From assembly GCA_964034945.1 (NCBI GenBank), contig OZ035963.1, positions 64,732,682 to 64,796,681 of the forward strand: a stretch of DNA of 64,000 nt, in the 5' to 3' direction. Positions within the stretch are counted from its first letter, which is position 1; every line of letters starts with the position of its first letter. This DNA comes from Chrysopilus asiliformis (Eukaryota; Arthropoda; Insecta; Diptera; Rhagionidae). The notes below the pieces were generated by a model that saw only the letters and a program-made list of their open reading frames with translations, was not told where the DNA came from and made no database searches. Below, piece after piece: positions 44,660-54,889 of the stretch. Made by a program: the position numbers and the translations under genes.

Positions 44660-45640
44660 CAAGATGGTAGGGGGCGGAGGGGAAAGGGAAAATCATTGTT
44701 AAGTCCCACGAGGTAAAAAGGAAATTGCCAAAAAAAAATGTAAAAATGAATTTTAAGTAGAATACGCAGCGCCAGTTTTATGCCATTTTGGGCCCTGGTC
44801 TCTCTAAACGCATTTTTTCCCGGTTTTTTGCATGACATCGCTGTCGGAAGGTGTATTTCACCCCCTTCTTAAATGCATGACGTATTTTATAGCCTACACA
44901 GGTGCTGGTTTTAGCGAATTTCATGTTCGATTCCAGAGGAAAATCATTGTAAAGGTTTTAAAATACCAAAAAACCGAAAGGAACTTAAAAACTTTTGACG
45001 AAAATCTTGTCTTTGCAAAACGTTACTTTTGGAATTAGTCCAACACCGGATTCGTGATCAACGATCCCAAAATTTGTTCTAGGATTCTTATCTTTCTTTA
45101 CTTAATCTTTGACAAACTGAAAACCGAGATGGGGAGTGTCCTAAAAGCTTAAAATTAGCTAAAATGAGTGTGAAGTATTATGCATTCGATTTTATTACAC
45201 AAAATCTTTGTTTTACGTCGTTTTTTTCTGAATACCCCAAAGGCGTTGAAAAATTGCGTTCATTGAAAGAACTTCTCTATTTTTTTAAAGCGTAATAACA
45301 AAAAATACAAAATTTTACAACAAAACAATCGAATTTTTAGCAAATTCTCCGCTAATCGTTTTTCTTTTCCGATTCTCCAGTGGTTGTAAATCTTATTCAA
45401 ATTCGATTTGGTTTGCGTAATAAGAAAGTCATTTGATGATCACAACAGATTTTTTTCATTCATTAAACAAAACCCTACACATGTGTTGGTTAACATTCCT
45501 TAGCTTAAACTGGTGTGCGTGCAATATTTGTTGTTTTTGCACGCAAGTTTTCCTCTTTTTTGTCCGGCAAAATGCAAGAAAATCCGATGAAAAGTCAACG
45601 TAATCGTGATGTGGAAAACTCAACACTTTTCAAAGGATTT
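44660..45640. other. Graf intron 1 (proximal part); family C scrap at 44970-45070
   Basis: No exon seen. 44960-45070 contains AAAATACCAAAAAACCGAAA and ACCGGATTCGTGATCA, a decayed inverted family C end. Confidence 0.4.
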
Positions 45641-45653
45641 AAAATCTACTCAC

Positions 45654-45837
45654 GTTTGGCGGCATTGATTAGCTCCCTGCCCTCCTTGATAATCCTCTTA
45701 ATTTGCTGGCTGGTGTGGTCCAACTCCTTTTCATGGCGATTTAAATTTTCGCGAAATTCGGGGCTATCGACGATGCACTCCTCGAATTCGAGGGGCTGAA
45801 GTCCTCGCCGCCCGGTCAGCATTTTTCCGTTCTTCAT
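45654..45837 (-). CDS. Graf: Graf (BAR-PH-RhoGAP-SH3 GTPase-activating protein), first coding exon
   Basis: Encodes about 61 residues ending in a phase-1 donor (AAAC|GTGAGT; GT at 45653-45652). The segment LEFEECIVDSPEFRENL followed by RHEKELDHTSQQIKRII is the N-terminal end of the BAR domain of the GRAF/oligophrenin family (mammalian ARHGAP26, ARHGAP10, OPHN1). These cytosolic proteins bind curved membranes through the BAR domain and stimulate GTP hydrolysis on Rho-type GTPases; they act in endocytosis and cytoskeletal control. I chose the ATG at 45837 because it gives a short Arg-rich leader before the conserved GLQPLEF, as insect family members have; an internal Met six codons in has better start context and cannot be excluded. 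The rest of the BAR domain and the PH, RhoGAP and SH3 exons were not found in the remaining 45 kb to the left, so intron 1 is probably very long. Confidence 0.88.
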
Positions 45838-46700
45838 TTGCGCGAAAGGATACCGTGTGGACGCGAGAAAAGGATGAAAATCGATTGAACGACGATCCTC
45901 GGCCGAAAGGATCTCAACATTCGATTTTCACTTCGACGGTGATCGACGCGATTCGGCAAAAAGGACTCAAATTCCGACACGGATTTGCGAGTGTATTGCG
46001 TGTTTACAAAAATTTTACTTGTTGCACGTACAATCACTCACACAACTGCATGAAATTGCGTCGCGATGCGAAGGAATTTCCTGAAGGATTGACGGAATTT
46101 CGTACTTTTTCGGGGTTTAAATCGAATTACTGGAATTCAAATTAATTCCACCGGAAGCTGCGGGAAACGCATCTGCAAAGGATGGTCGAAAATCACGGAA
46201 AATCGCGCTTAAACCTGCTCGAGCACGCAACAAAAACATTATTTCCCTCGCGTTCAATCGCACTGCTTTCTATTGTATTCCTTTCTTTGTCGCACTCGAA
46301 TCGGATCTCCACGCACACAAACGCCCGATGATCGTGGAATTTCTGTCGATTCAACACAAGCACACCATCAACTATTTGGAAACGCACACAATCGCGGGCT
46401 TTTTTCGCACTTCACATGATCTGGGAAATTTCTTTCTCTCGGAAATCCTAAATTTTCAGCTCCCGGAAGGAATTTCCGGGCCAAACTTGCTGTGAAACGT
46501 GAATAAAAACGTTTAGCAGTCGAAATTAATATCCCAAGGACCGTTAGAAGCGTAATGGATCGCGGAAAAACAGAAAAACATCGAAATGTATTCAAAAAAA
46601 ACAACAACAACAACGCATCGAACGCGCAACAACGTGAACCATCCGCGACGAAGTCTGGAATACGTTTGTTTTGTGTGTAGTGATTTCGGCTGCAAAGTTA
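45838..46700 (-). promoter_or_regulatory. Probable Graf 5' UTR and promoter region
   Basis: Richer in CpG than the surrounding DNA and lacking all the dispersed repeat families, consistent with a constrained 5' region. No convincing TATA box was seen. Short open frames on both strands (60-96 codons) have no recognisable content. A transcription start cannot be placed from sequence alone. Confidence 0.4.
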
Positions 46701-46704
46701 TTCA

Positions 46705-47170
46705 AAGTTGATTTCGGAGTGGGACGAAATGTGGATTCTGATTGGATGAGTAAAGTGGGGCTGACAATGCTGGTTATTTGAATTTTGAAATTCTCAGCGA
46801 GTTTTCTATATAACCAAGCAATGGTTTTGTAGATTTTAGTAAATAAATTAAAACAACAAAATTCGTTTAGATTTCAAGTAAACACAACGGGAAATTGGAA
46901 GTAAAAAAACCATAAAAAAATTAGCGGAAAATAACCCCCTTAGCCACACACCTTGCTCGAGCAATTGAAAAGCAGGCATAGTTATTCCACTTTCCAGTTA
47001 ACTTTCCAATTTGATTTCGCTAAGATTTATACCATTTTATCTTCTCCCAAAACCTTTTCAAGTTTTTAATTTTTTGTTCGTCGAAATTCCGTGCCATCTA
47101 CTAGCGAAAAATCAAACTAAATTCGCGCGAAAACATTCAAATAAACTTCCGACAGTTATTTTTCAAATTC
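46705..47170. other. Intergenic, no gene recognised
   Basis: AT-rich sequence between the Graf 5' region and the polyadenylation signal of the next minus-strand exon. Confidence 0.45.
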
Positions 47171-47172
47171 AA

Positions 47173-47178
47173 TTTATT
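47173..47178 (-). terminator. AATAAA polyadenylation signal
   Basis: Minus-strand AATAAA about 275 bp past the stop codon of the terminal exon 47452-47557; several other AT-rich variants nearby make the exact site uncertain. Confidence 0.4.
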
Positions 47179-47451
47179 AGTAACATTAAATGTTTTGTCT
47201 TATAATATTGTAGGTACTTGTAACATTTTCAAATTGGCAATTAATTTAAATAATGCCAAGATTGTGTAATTTATTTTTAACTTTTAACCAAGCTAGATCA
47301 AAACTAATGAAACTTCAATGAAAACAAAGTCAAATGAAATAATTTTTATAAGTTTAAAGTTTGTGCTAGATTCCATCACAATCTCTCTTTGGTTTTTATG
47401 TATTGAATTTATGGTAAAATTCTCCATCTTCCTTAATATCTCTTGTGAAAT

Positions 47452-47557
47452 TTAATACGTATTCGATCTGTATGGTAGGCTGGGTACGTATTTGTCCGAT
47501 GGCCGGTATTTCCATTGCGAGCAGAGTTCATCGGAAATGGTTTTGTTGTAACCCATT
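47452..47557 (-). CDS. 3'-terminal coding exon of an unidentified gene
   Basis: The acceptor TTTCCATTTCAG (AG at 47559-47558), with a TTGATTAA branch-like word upstream, opens into a 34-residue frame ending at TAA (47454-47452). The residues include SDELCSQWKYRPSDKYVPSL and end PYRSNTY; the mix of Trp, Tyr, Cys and Pro looks like real protein rather than translated AT-rich DNA. One base precedes the first full codon, so the upstream intron is phase 2. It lies between the sPLA2 stop (48762) and Graf, on the same strand. Upstream exons were not found at 47.6-48.7 kb, so they may be farther upstream with sPLA2 nested in an intron, or the exon may be an alternative 3' end. An ATG directly after the acceptor makes a single-exon peptide with a 5' UTR intron another possibility. 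I cannot name the family. Confidence 0.5.
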
Positions 47558-47579
47558 CTGAAATGGAAATATTTTTAAT

Positions 47580-48165
47580 CAATGGGCAATTATTAATTTA
47601 AGATACTTAAGGACTGCAACAGAATAGTAGGAAAGATATCCACACTCGGATAAATTTTAAAATCCGACCCTAAAGAAAAATCTTTTATGGCAGAAGTGAA
47701 AAGTCTTTTACGGCAGAAGAAGACGTCAAAAGAAGGTAATTAAAGCAATATTTTGAAGAAAACTAGAAAATTAATATCTGAAAACAAACAAAAATCAAAA
47801 AGACACTAAATTAAAAAAAATACATTGTTTAAAGACGCTTTTATGGTGATTTTTTCGATCATTGGTCAAACTTTTCCTTGTTCTTCATACTGAAAAGTAT
47901 TTCGGGTTAAATTTTACTTCTACTTTTATTTAAGAAACCTCTAGTCTTATTTCAAACCATAAATCAACGGGTTTTACCCGAAAAATTGAAGACCATTAAA
48001 GACATTGGGTTTTTTTCTACCAATTTAACACATTGACTGCCATGGCTACCATTTTTGATAGCACTAAGTTTCATTAGTGATTTTCGGTAGTCAGGTCGAC
48101 ATTCGTCCTGCAAAATTGAGCCTGACCGGAAAATTGGTTTTCCATATGCACAAATGTATAGGGAA
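47580..48165. other. No gene recognised; possible old TTAA element end at 48025
   Basis: TTAA at 48025-48028 is followed by CACATTGACTGCC, resembling the end of the palindromic element at 48174. It may be the left end of a longer element reaching 48247. A short plus-strand frame at 47687-47734 (start MAEVKSLLRQKK, then a GTAATT donor-like site) is too short to call. Confidence 0.35.
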
Positions 48166-48173
48166 AATCTTAA

Positions 48174-48247
48174 CACGTTGACTGCCCAACCAATTTTGTA
48201 AATGTTTAAAGGAAATCATTTGCAAAATTGGTTGGGCAGTCAACGTG
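48174..48247. mobile_element. Tiny palindromic piggyBac-like MITE (74 bp)
   Basis: Flanked by TTAA at 48170-48173 and 48248-48251. The arms (CACGTTGACTGCCCAACC and onward to the complementary GGTTGGGCAGTCAACGTG) pair almost end to end around a short centre. Close to the minimum of a mobile unit: two TIRs and no body. Confidence 0.75.
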
Positions 48248-48627
48248 TTAAGATTCTCCCAGTCACCATTTTTCCAGACCACAAATTTACATTAAAAGTT
48301 TATCAAACCAAAAGGAATTTTACTGATTTTTCCACACACCGCAATCCAATAATTTTCATTGAAACTTTACACTAATTTTCTAAGGTAGTGAAAAAGTGAG
48401 CTGAAAATTTAAAAATCTAAAAATTTATGTGATTTTTTCCACAAAAAATTGTTTATAAATAAAATTAAAATTCAAAACACAAAAAAATCAAAACAAAAAC
48501 ATTATATTTATATAAAATAATATAAAATAGTAACAACACAAAAAACTACAACTAAAAAATCGCAATAATATACTGCAAATAATTGACAAGAAAACATTTT
48601 AAGGTGGTCAACCGCCAAGCAGCACTT

Positions 48628-48667
48628 ATGTCAACCGCGACGTTAGCGTTTTCGTCACGGTTGACAT
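48628..48667. repeat. Small palindrome in the sPLA2 3' region
   Basis: ATGTCAACCG (48628-48637) pairs with CGGTTGACAT (48658-48667) around a GCGACGTTAGCGTTTTCGTCA loop region. The same palindrome with similar flanks occurs at 52756-52784. It lies about 95-135 bp past the sPLA2 stop, so it may be transcribed as a 3' UTR hairpin. Confidence 0.7.
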
Positions 48668-48761
48668 AAATACTGTTTGGGCTTAACGAAATCCTTAAAC
48701 CCAAGCGAGAGATCAAGAGAAAGAGCGCCACAAAACTTAAAAACTCCCACAGCATCCCAAA

Positions 48762-50252
48762 TCACTTGTGAAAAAGACTGAAAAACTTCGTAATCGGCGA
48801 CGCTTTCACAGTTTCTTTGATTAAATTCTTGGCCACCAGCCCAATGGATGCGACTTTAAAACTCAGCCGGGTTCGCGCCTCCCCAAATCGATCGTCCTCG
48901 GGACTCCTCTTCAAATTCAAGGTTCTGGCGATGAAATTCTTGTCCAGCAGACCCTTGGAACTCTGCTGAAGGAGTCGCCACAGGAATTTATCATTTTCCG
49001 GAACGAAAAGATCAGAGATTTGAAACTCAAATGGACAATCGTTACTCTCTGACGCGTGATAAACTGACCTTTGCCAGACGGAGCAGGGGCTACGTTCACG
49101 GAAGCAGGTCACCTGAACGACGTTGAAGAATACAGCGCCCAGGGTGTTTGCCGTTTCTGAAATGATCCAAAAATAAACAATCGGAACCGGATGTTACGAA
49201 AATGTCGACAAACCTGTATTTAATGACTGCAAGCATCTACGAAATCGAGCGTCACAATCGCAATGGGACCGGGTGAATCCGCCTTGATTACAAAGTCCCC
49301 TTCTACACTCCCCCGGCGCTAAAGTGTTAGGGCAGAGATCGTGTTCCCTGCAGCATCGATCTTCCTCCGTATACCTGCCCAAGTCGCTGTAATCACTGGC
49401 CAGATTACCTGCGAAAAAATGCGTTTCGGAAATGGTCAAAAATTTAATAAATTCGGACACCTGTCCGATCGTTGATGAAAGAAGAAAGACGAAACTTGGA
49501 GCATCGCGCACGCAATAAAATCTTGAGTGCAATCTGAAGGTCATCAATCAACCGTAATTGGAGTCAACAATCCACAGTTTAAACTCGAAGAAGTGCTGCT
49601 GCGTTAGTGTCTACCTGCTAATTGGCGACTGAAGGTATTTCCTAATCCAGGTAAACAATTAGTCTCTCTTGTCACGGCAACAGGTAGTTAAACGTTGCGA
49701 CCGAAAACATCGTAAATACCATCGGATTGCGATGCGTTGGCCAACAACTAACGGTCCGCCGTCGTTTCGTGTCGCGTACGTAATCAGCGAATTCCTCATG
49801 CGAACGATGCTCGAGATTTGATCTTTGCTGGATGTTGGAATCAAACGGAAACTCACCTGGACCACACCATTTCGTTCCAGGATAGATAAAGCCAAGTCCA
49901 CCTTGATGGGCACCGGGCAAACCTCCGGCGTCATGACAGACCGCTTCCAGTGCAAGGACTGAGTCACGTGGTACCTGCCGGATTCGACGAGGATCAGCAG
50001 ATAGAAGCATTCGCTGGATGTCCCCTCTGGAAATGTTGAAAAATGGGTAGAAAAATAACTTTTTTCAAGGTTAATTTTTTGTTACCGATCTCTGTGCAGC
50101 CTACAAAATGGATGCTTGGCGGATAATTCGATCATTCGAGACATGGAGAAATCGGCTATGAGAACTGCTGAGCTGTTGGTGCTACTTGGGTAGAAGATCG
50201 TCATCAGTGTTAAAATTAGGGTTGTTCGCCAAATAGTTGACTGGAGATGCAT
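48762..50252 (-). CDS. Group III secretory phospholipase A2, complete four-exon gene
   Basis: Coding exons on the minus strand are 50252-50086, 50026-49857, 49408-49214 and 49156-48762. Their lengths (167, 170, 195, 395) sum to 927 bases: 308 codons plus TGA. Introns of 59, 448 and 57 bp all have GT-AG ends and their phases match. The start ATG directly follows an AG after a CTCCCCCC run, so a 5' UTR exon upstream is likely. Residues 1-29 form a signal peptide with a hydrophobic TTLILTLMTIF core; a propeptide runs to about 100. The catalytic domain has the calcium loop WCGPGN (109-114), active-site CCREHD with His135, and CDCD with Asp165. Trp-to-His (26) and His-to-Asp (30) spacing equal those of the bee-venom-type family. 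A basic C-terminal region of about 100 residues follows. Expected role: calcium-dependent hydrolysis of the sn-2 ester of phospholipids outside the cell or in the secretory path. Insects use such enzymes in digestion, immunity and lipid signalling as well as venom; nothing here indicates venom use. Confidence 0.93.
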
Positions 50253-50253
50253 C

Positions 50254-50435
50254 TGGGGGGAGAAATTTTCAAAAATAAAAAAAGGAGAAAGGAAGTTTTT
50301 TTCAATGCTATACAAATAACACTGGCCAACAGTGATTTTGTTGCCAAAGATTCAAAATTACTTTTGATTAATTTAACGTCACTGATTCCGTATCTGATTT
50401 TGATTTCGCATGATTGTCTCTAGTTTTTGATATAT
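50254..50435. other. sPLA2 upstream intron or 5' flank
   Basis: Short region immediately upstream of the sPLA2 start; the acceptor-like CTCCCCCCAG abuts the ATG. No promoter element identified before repeat sequence begins at 50435. Confidence 0.4.
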
Positions 50436-50570
50436 TTAAAAAAAAATATCTGATGTGAACAGCATATGACTTTCTTATACAAAATCTACATTTCTGCACA
50501 ATTCACCTGACGAATAAAATATTAGTTTACATAAAAATATGTTGAAAAATTTTTCCAAATCATTTGTTTT
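50435..50570 (-). repeat. Family A fragment upstream of sPLA2
   Basis: ATCTGATGTGAACAGCATAT, GACTTTCTTATACAAAATCT and ACCTGACGAATAAAATATT, the inverted end of family A (compare 42725-42800). Confidence 0.75.
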
Positions 50571-50650
50571 TCGCTAAAATTTGAATCCTATTGGAATTTC
50601 TCGGCTTATAAGGTCTGCAAAAACAATAAAATTATATTATTTTTGCGGAT

Positions 50651-51116
50651 GTTTTCACATCCAAATTTCCGACCTGTTGGAAACCCATCAGGAGCCTGTT
50701 TCTGGTATGGAAAGCTGGCTCACCGTCATCAGAGCCGGCTTTGCCAGCTTCCACACAGGCTTACAGGATTTTGGTGGAGTAAAACTCGATTTGAGTATTT
50801 ATACTCCGATGCTAAAAGGTCGAGTACAAACCATGAATCAGAAATGGTTCAATGGTTAAACACTAAATAGTTTATTCGCTCTGGCTTGATGGAGCTATGT
50901 TGCCTTAAACCTTATAATTCGCACAAGGTTTGTGTCATCGGAGTATAAATACTCAAATCGAGTTTTACTCCACCAAAATCCTGTAAGCCTGCGTGGAAGC
51001 TGGCAAAGCAGGCTCTGATGACTTCCATACTTTCTTTCCATACCAGAAACAGGCTCCTGATGGGTTTTCAGGGCAGACATGTCCAACCTGTTGGAGGGAA
51101 ATTTGGATGTGAAAAC
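50651..51116. mobile_element. Fold-back element, ~160-180-bp arms
   Basis: Left arm 50651-50811 and right arm 50936-51116 are inverted copies, starting GTTTTCACATCCAAATTTCC and sharing CATCAGGAGCCTGTTTCTGG and AAACTCGATTTGAGTATTTA. The right arm has about 20 bp extra (CATGTCTGCCC region). The centre (50812-50935) is unique. A decayed right-arm copy is at 6826-6910. Short frames in the arms are incidental. Confidence 0.8.
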
Positions 51117-51119
51117 AAA

Positions 51120-52930
51120 TTTAAATCTGAATCAAATTCAAGAGGATTGATGTGTAGATTTAGTCCTTAGGGGTTCTGCATAAGGGAAGCGTCATCTCGC
51201 GAAATTTTTTGAATTTAACTACGCCAGATCTAGCCCTATGATCGCGCTGGAGTCGTTTAATACAGCGGTTGCTACTCCTGGTGTGCTACTCCACGCCCAA
51301 TGGAAAACGCCTATTGTCTAATAGACAAATATTTTTATATAACGGCCCTAATTAACTAAGAAAATGTTTTTTTTTTTGTGTTAAAAGCAATTTTCCCGGA
51401 AGCAACCCATCGGATTCCATGTTACAAACATAACTTTATGTTTAATTAAAAAAATACACTAACTTCGGCTCATAAAAAATGTTCTCTATTAGATAACAGA
51501 TTTTTAACAAAAATTAAGTACCTACAGATTTTTTTTTTTTTTACAAAGTAATAAGAAAAAATCCCACGGAAATGTCATAAAATTTTTGATGAATGCCTGG
51601 AAATTAACCGGAGTTGTAAATTTATTCTTAATTAGCGAAATGAGTATCCATTGAATCATCAAAAAATAAATAAAAATAAAAGTTTTCTCAATTCAGTGGC
51701 AAACCACATAAAAAATCGATCTTGACCTCGAGTGAGTAAACATCAAAGTTTTATTTTTAAAAACACCAAAAAGTTTTTTTTAGCATCTCTAAATAACTCG
51801 ACTGGTTTTCATCAGAAACTGCAGTTTCCATCATGTGTGACTCCAAATGCACATCAAGGTCTGCACTAAATTTCGTACTTTTTAGCACTGCCAGGCAAAA
51901 CCAGGTGCTAAGTGATTAGAGGTGACTTAGTGGCCTTTTATGTATGTTAAATTCGCCATAATCCGTTCAGTTAAATAATTGTGCCAACAAAATGTAAACA
52001 CCGTAAATGCATCGAATTATCCAATCAATGCCTACCTCACCTGGCTTTACCTGACTTGTTTTTATTATGCCGTGCCAATGTTGATGCCGCCGCGGTGGCT
52101 AAAGACCCCATCATCATCATTCTACGGTAATTCGCACCGACTCACACCTGGATTAATGAACTTGACTGTGAATTGGATTTTTGCCCCCATCGGTGGTATT
52201 TGTTGGCGAGTGGGCGCGATCCGGTTATGCTATTTTTCACCTGAACTAAATACGTTTTCGTTTCATTGCTGATATCCGAGTCATTTGCATGATTTGCCAT
52301 TTCTTGCGAACTATTGTCGAACGAAATTAAATACCACCCTATCGCCCTTTTCTCACTTCCATCTCCCCTATTGAGGAAAACCACCCTTTTTCATGGCATT
52401 TTCGCCGGATAAAAGAAAAGATTACCGAATGACGGAACACTGCGAGCCTTTTTCTGCTGAATTACCCGGTTTTGTGTCATTTTTTGAAATGTGGGTGGGC
52501 GAAGAACACCTGACTGGTGTTTTCCCAGGCTAAAGCGTTTTTTTATCCGTTTGCAATGACACAGATTAAAGTTTTACCGGTTTTCGAAGGTTTATAGGAA
52601 CAATTCTTGTAAGAATTTTTTGTTGAGAGTTTTTCAATTTTTTACCAACCCATATTGTTTTTTCCAACCCACATTATCTCGTGAAAGTTCTTAAAAATCA
52701 TACAGGAGTTCTTGGAAATTTCTTTTTGTTCATTAGAACAACCCAAGCAACATTCATGTCAACCGCTAGCGTCACGGTTGACATAAACGATGCCGGGAAA
52801 CCCTTAAAAAATTGCTGTTTTCCCTCATCTTTCCGAGGGGAATACGGGCTCTAGCCCCGGGATACGGGTCAGCATTTGACAAAACTTGATTTTTTAACCA
52901 AAAAAGGGCAATTCTTAAACCAAGGTTAAA
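51120..52930. other. No gene recognised
   Basis: Mostly AT-rich. 51979-52272 has a 97-codon plus-strand frame with Cys and Trp but no recognised domain. A second copy of the small ATGTCAACCG palindrome is at 52756-52784. Confidence 0.4.
52756..52784. repeat. Small palindrome, second copy
   Basis: ATGTCAACCG and CGGTTGACAT pair around CTAGCGTCA. The left flank CAAGCAACATTC parallels CAAGCAGCACTT at 48617, and ACATAAA follows in both. Confidence 0.7.
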
Positions 52931-52934
52931 TTGG

Positions 52935-53050
52935 AAACGGGAGCAGCGGGAAGGGAGAAGGGGGAGGGAAAAAGGGGAAGGAGGAGGGAAAAGGGGGAAG
53001 GAGGATGTAGAAGGGGGAGGGAGTATGGAGTATGGAGCAGGGAGGAGTTG
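52935..53050. repeat. Polypurine (GGGA/GGAA) tract, ~115 bp
   Basis: Almost uninterrupted A/G on the plus strand with GGGGGAGGGA and GGGGAAGGAGG words; capable of triplex or G-rich structures in principle. Confidence 0.75.
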
Positions 53051-53054
53051 ATTT

Positions 53055-54420
53055 GAGCTCTCTAGCCCCCCGGCTACAGGCCTGCATTTGACAAAACTTA
53101 GTAAACCAGTGAGCGATTAAACTCCGCAGTGTGCGTGGTGTCTTAATTATGTTAGGAAGTAGAAAAGCTGGCGAATTTTTGTTTAAAATGTTCAAATAAT
53201 TTCTCAACTTTTAAAGAAAATCTTCGTGCGGAACCACTTCGTCAAATTCTAGTGGTTTAAACCTCGTGACATCGCCATTTTTTCCTCTTCGTCTCATTTT
53301 TGTTCAAATATTGACATTTTTCAAGTGTCAAATTCGACCTCAATTTTTGAGACTCCTTTCTGCACTCACAGCCAAATGCCAAAGACTATTTAAACACTTA
53401 AAAGAAAAGTAATTTTCGATTCAAGGTAATCGTGTCGCTACTTGCACTTTGCCACCATTTAGCAAAACGTAAAACATTTTCATGCCGGCATTTTGAAGAA
53501 ATTGAACCAATTTCCAATCGAGCAAAAATCATTGACTCCAATTCGATCCCATTTTTGGCCGTGTTTGCCATTGAATCATTTAACCACTTTTTAACTACAA
53601 TTCAATTGAATATTTTTATGCTTGGTAATGGCAACATACTCGTACCAATGCTTCGAAATTAGCAAGACAAAAACTCGTTTTTTTTTTGACTCCAAAGAAG
53701 AATTTCAGATCGACACTTGAAAAATACCTCCGAAAATCTTATAAAGGTATGGCCTTGGATCTGAACTAAGAAAACTTTAAAAGTGCATTACGAGCAGCTA
53801 TGCAGCTACATATCAGGTGAGATTGTCTGAAATTAAACTGAGGTGAGATCGAGTCGGATTTCATGTTCGATAGCAGCAACATTTATGCTGGCAAATTACA
53901 TAATTGCGACTTCTTTTGACCCACTCTGACGAGGAAAGGTAGGGCATTGAAGAAAAATCTACAATATTTGTCTTAATTACTGTTTGATTCCTCGGTTAAA
54001 AGCCTGAAAGGAATTCGGAATTGTGTTCCAAATTTAATGGAAAATGAATTTTTAATAGCGGTTAGATGGGGATTTGTTGGAGAGGTAATTTACTGTTTAT
54101 ACCATGAAATTGTTGCAGATCGAGGTTTATCACTCGAAATTAACCATGAACTACAATTGGAATTTAAACGTTAAGCTACGGTTGTACTGCTCAAAGTCTC
54201 TTGCATTCAAAATTTGACATTTTTTTCTCATGAATGCCACGTGGTGTTAAAAAAAGGTACTCTAATTAAAAAACTGGTTTAAAAATTCAGGAAAAAATTT
54301 CCGCTGTGAAAAACTCCCAAATCTCAAACTTGCCGGACAAAAAAAAATAAAAAAACACTCCAATAATAATAAAAAATCTTTGAAACAACAAAAATCAACA
54401 TTAAATAAGCTAGAAAAACA
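53055..54420. other. No gene recognised
   Basis: AT-rich sequence; no exon or repeat family recognised. Confidence 0.45.
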
Positions 54421-54424
54421 TAAG

Positions 54425-54885
54425 AAAAGCTACAATTGCTGGGGGCCAATCGTCAAATACTCTATATGATGACAGACAAAATGTTTATTTAAAAAATCCC
54501 ATTGTATAGGAGAGAGGGAAGGGAGAAGTTCGATTGGATTTTTAATAAATATTTCAATACGGACCGCCGTTTTCGAGAAAATAGAAAAAAAGTATTCCAT
54601 TTGTATGAGGCAGGGGGGAGGGCGGAAGGAGTGGTCCAACTTGATTTTAATGTATAGATAAGTTATGTAAAATCCTATTTTAAACACATTTTATCTTTAT
54701 AAATTTTTGGATACGATGCACAGTTTTTGAGAAAACAGAAAAAAAGTATTCCATTTGTTTGGGAGAGAGAGGAAGCAGTGGTCCGATTGGATTTTGATGT
54801 GTGGACAAGTTATGTAAAATCATGTTCTAAACACATTTCATCTTTATAAATTTTTCAACATAACTCACCGTTTTCGAGAAAATTG
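54425..54885 (-). repeat. Family B repeat units
   Basis: GCTACAATTGCTGGGGGCCAA, ACTCTATATGATGACAGACA, then about three degenerate ~130-155-bp units ending ACTCACCGTTTTCGAGAAAA. The array slot and tail are absent. Confidence 0.75.
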
Positions 54886-54889
54886 CAAT

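Noticed and set aside
47687..47734. Short plus-strand first exon beginning MAEVKSLLRQKK
   Set aside because: Only 16 codons before a donor-like GTAATT, inside a local direct duplication, with no partner exon found.
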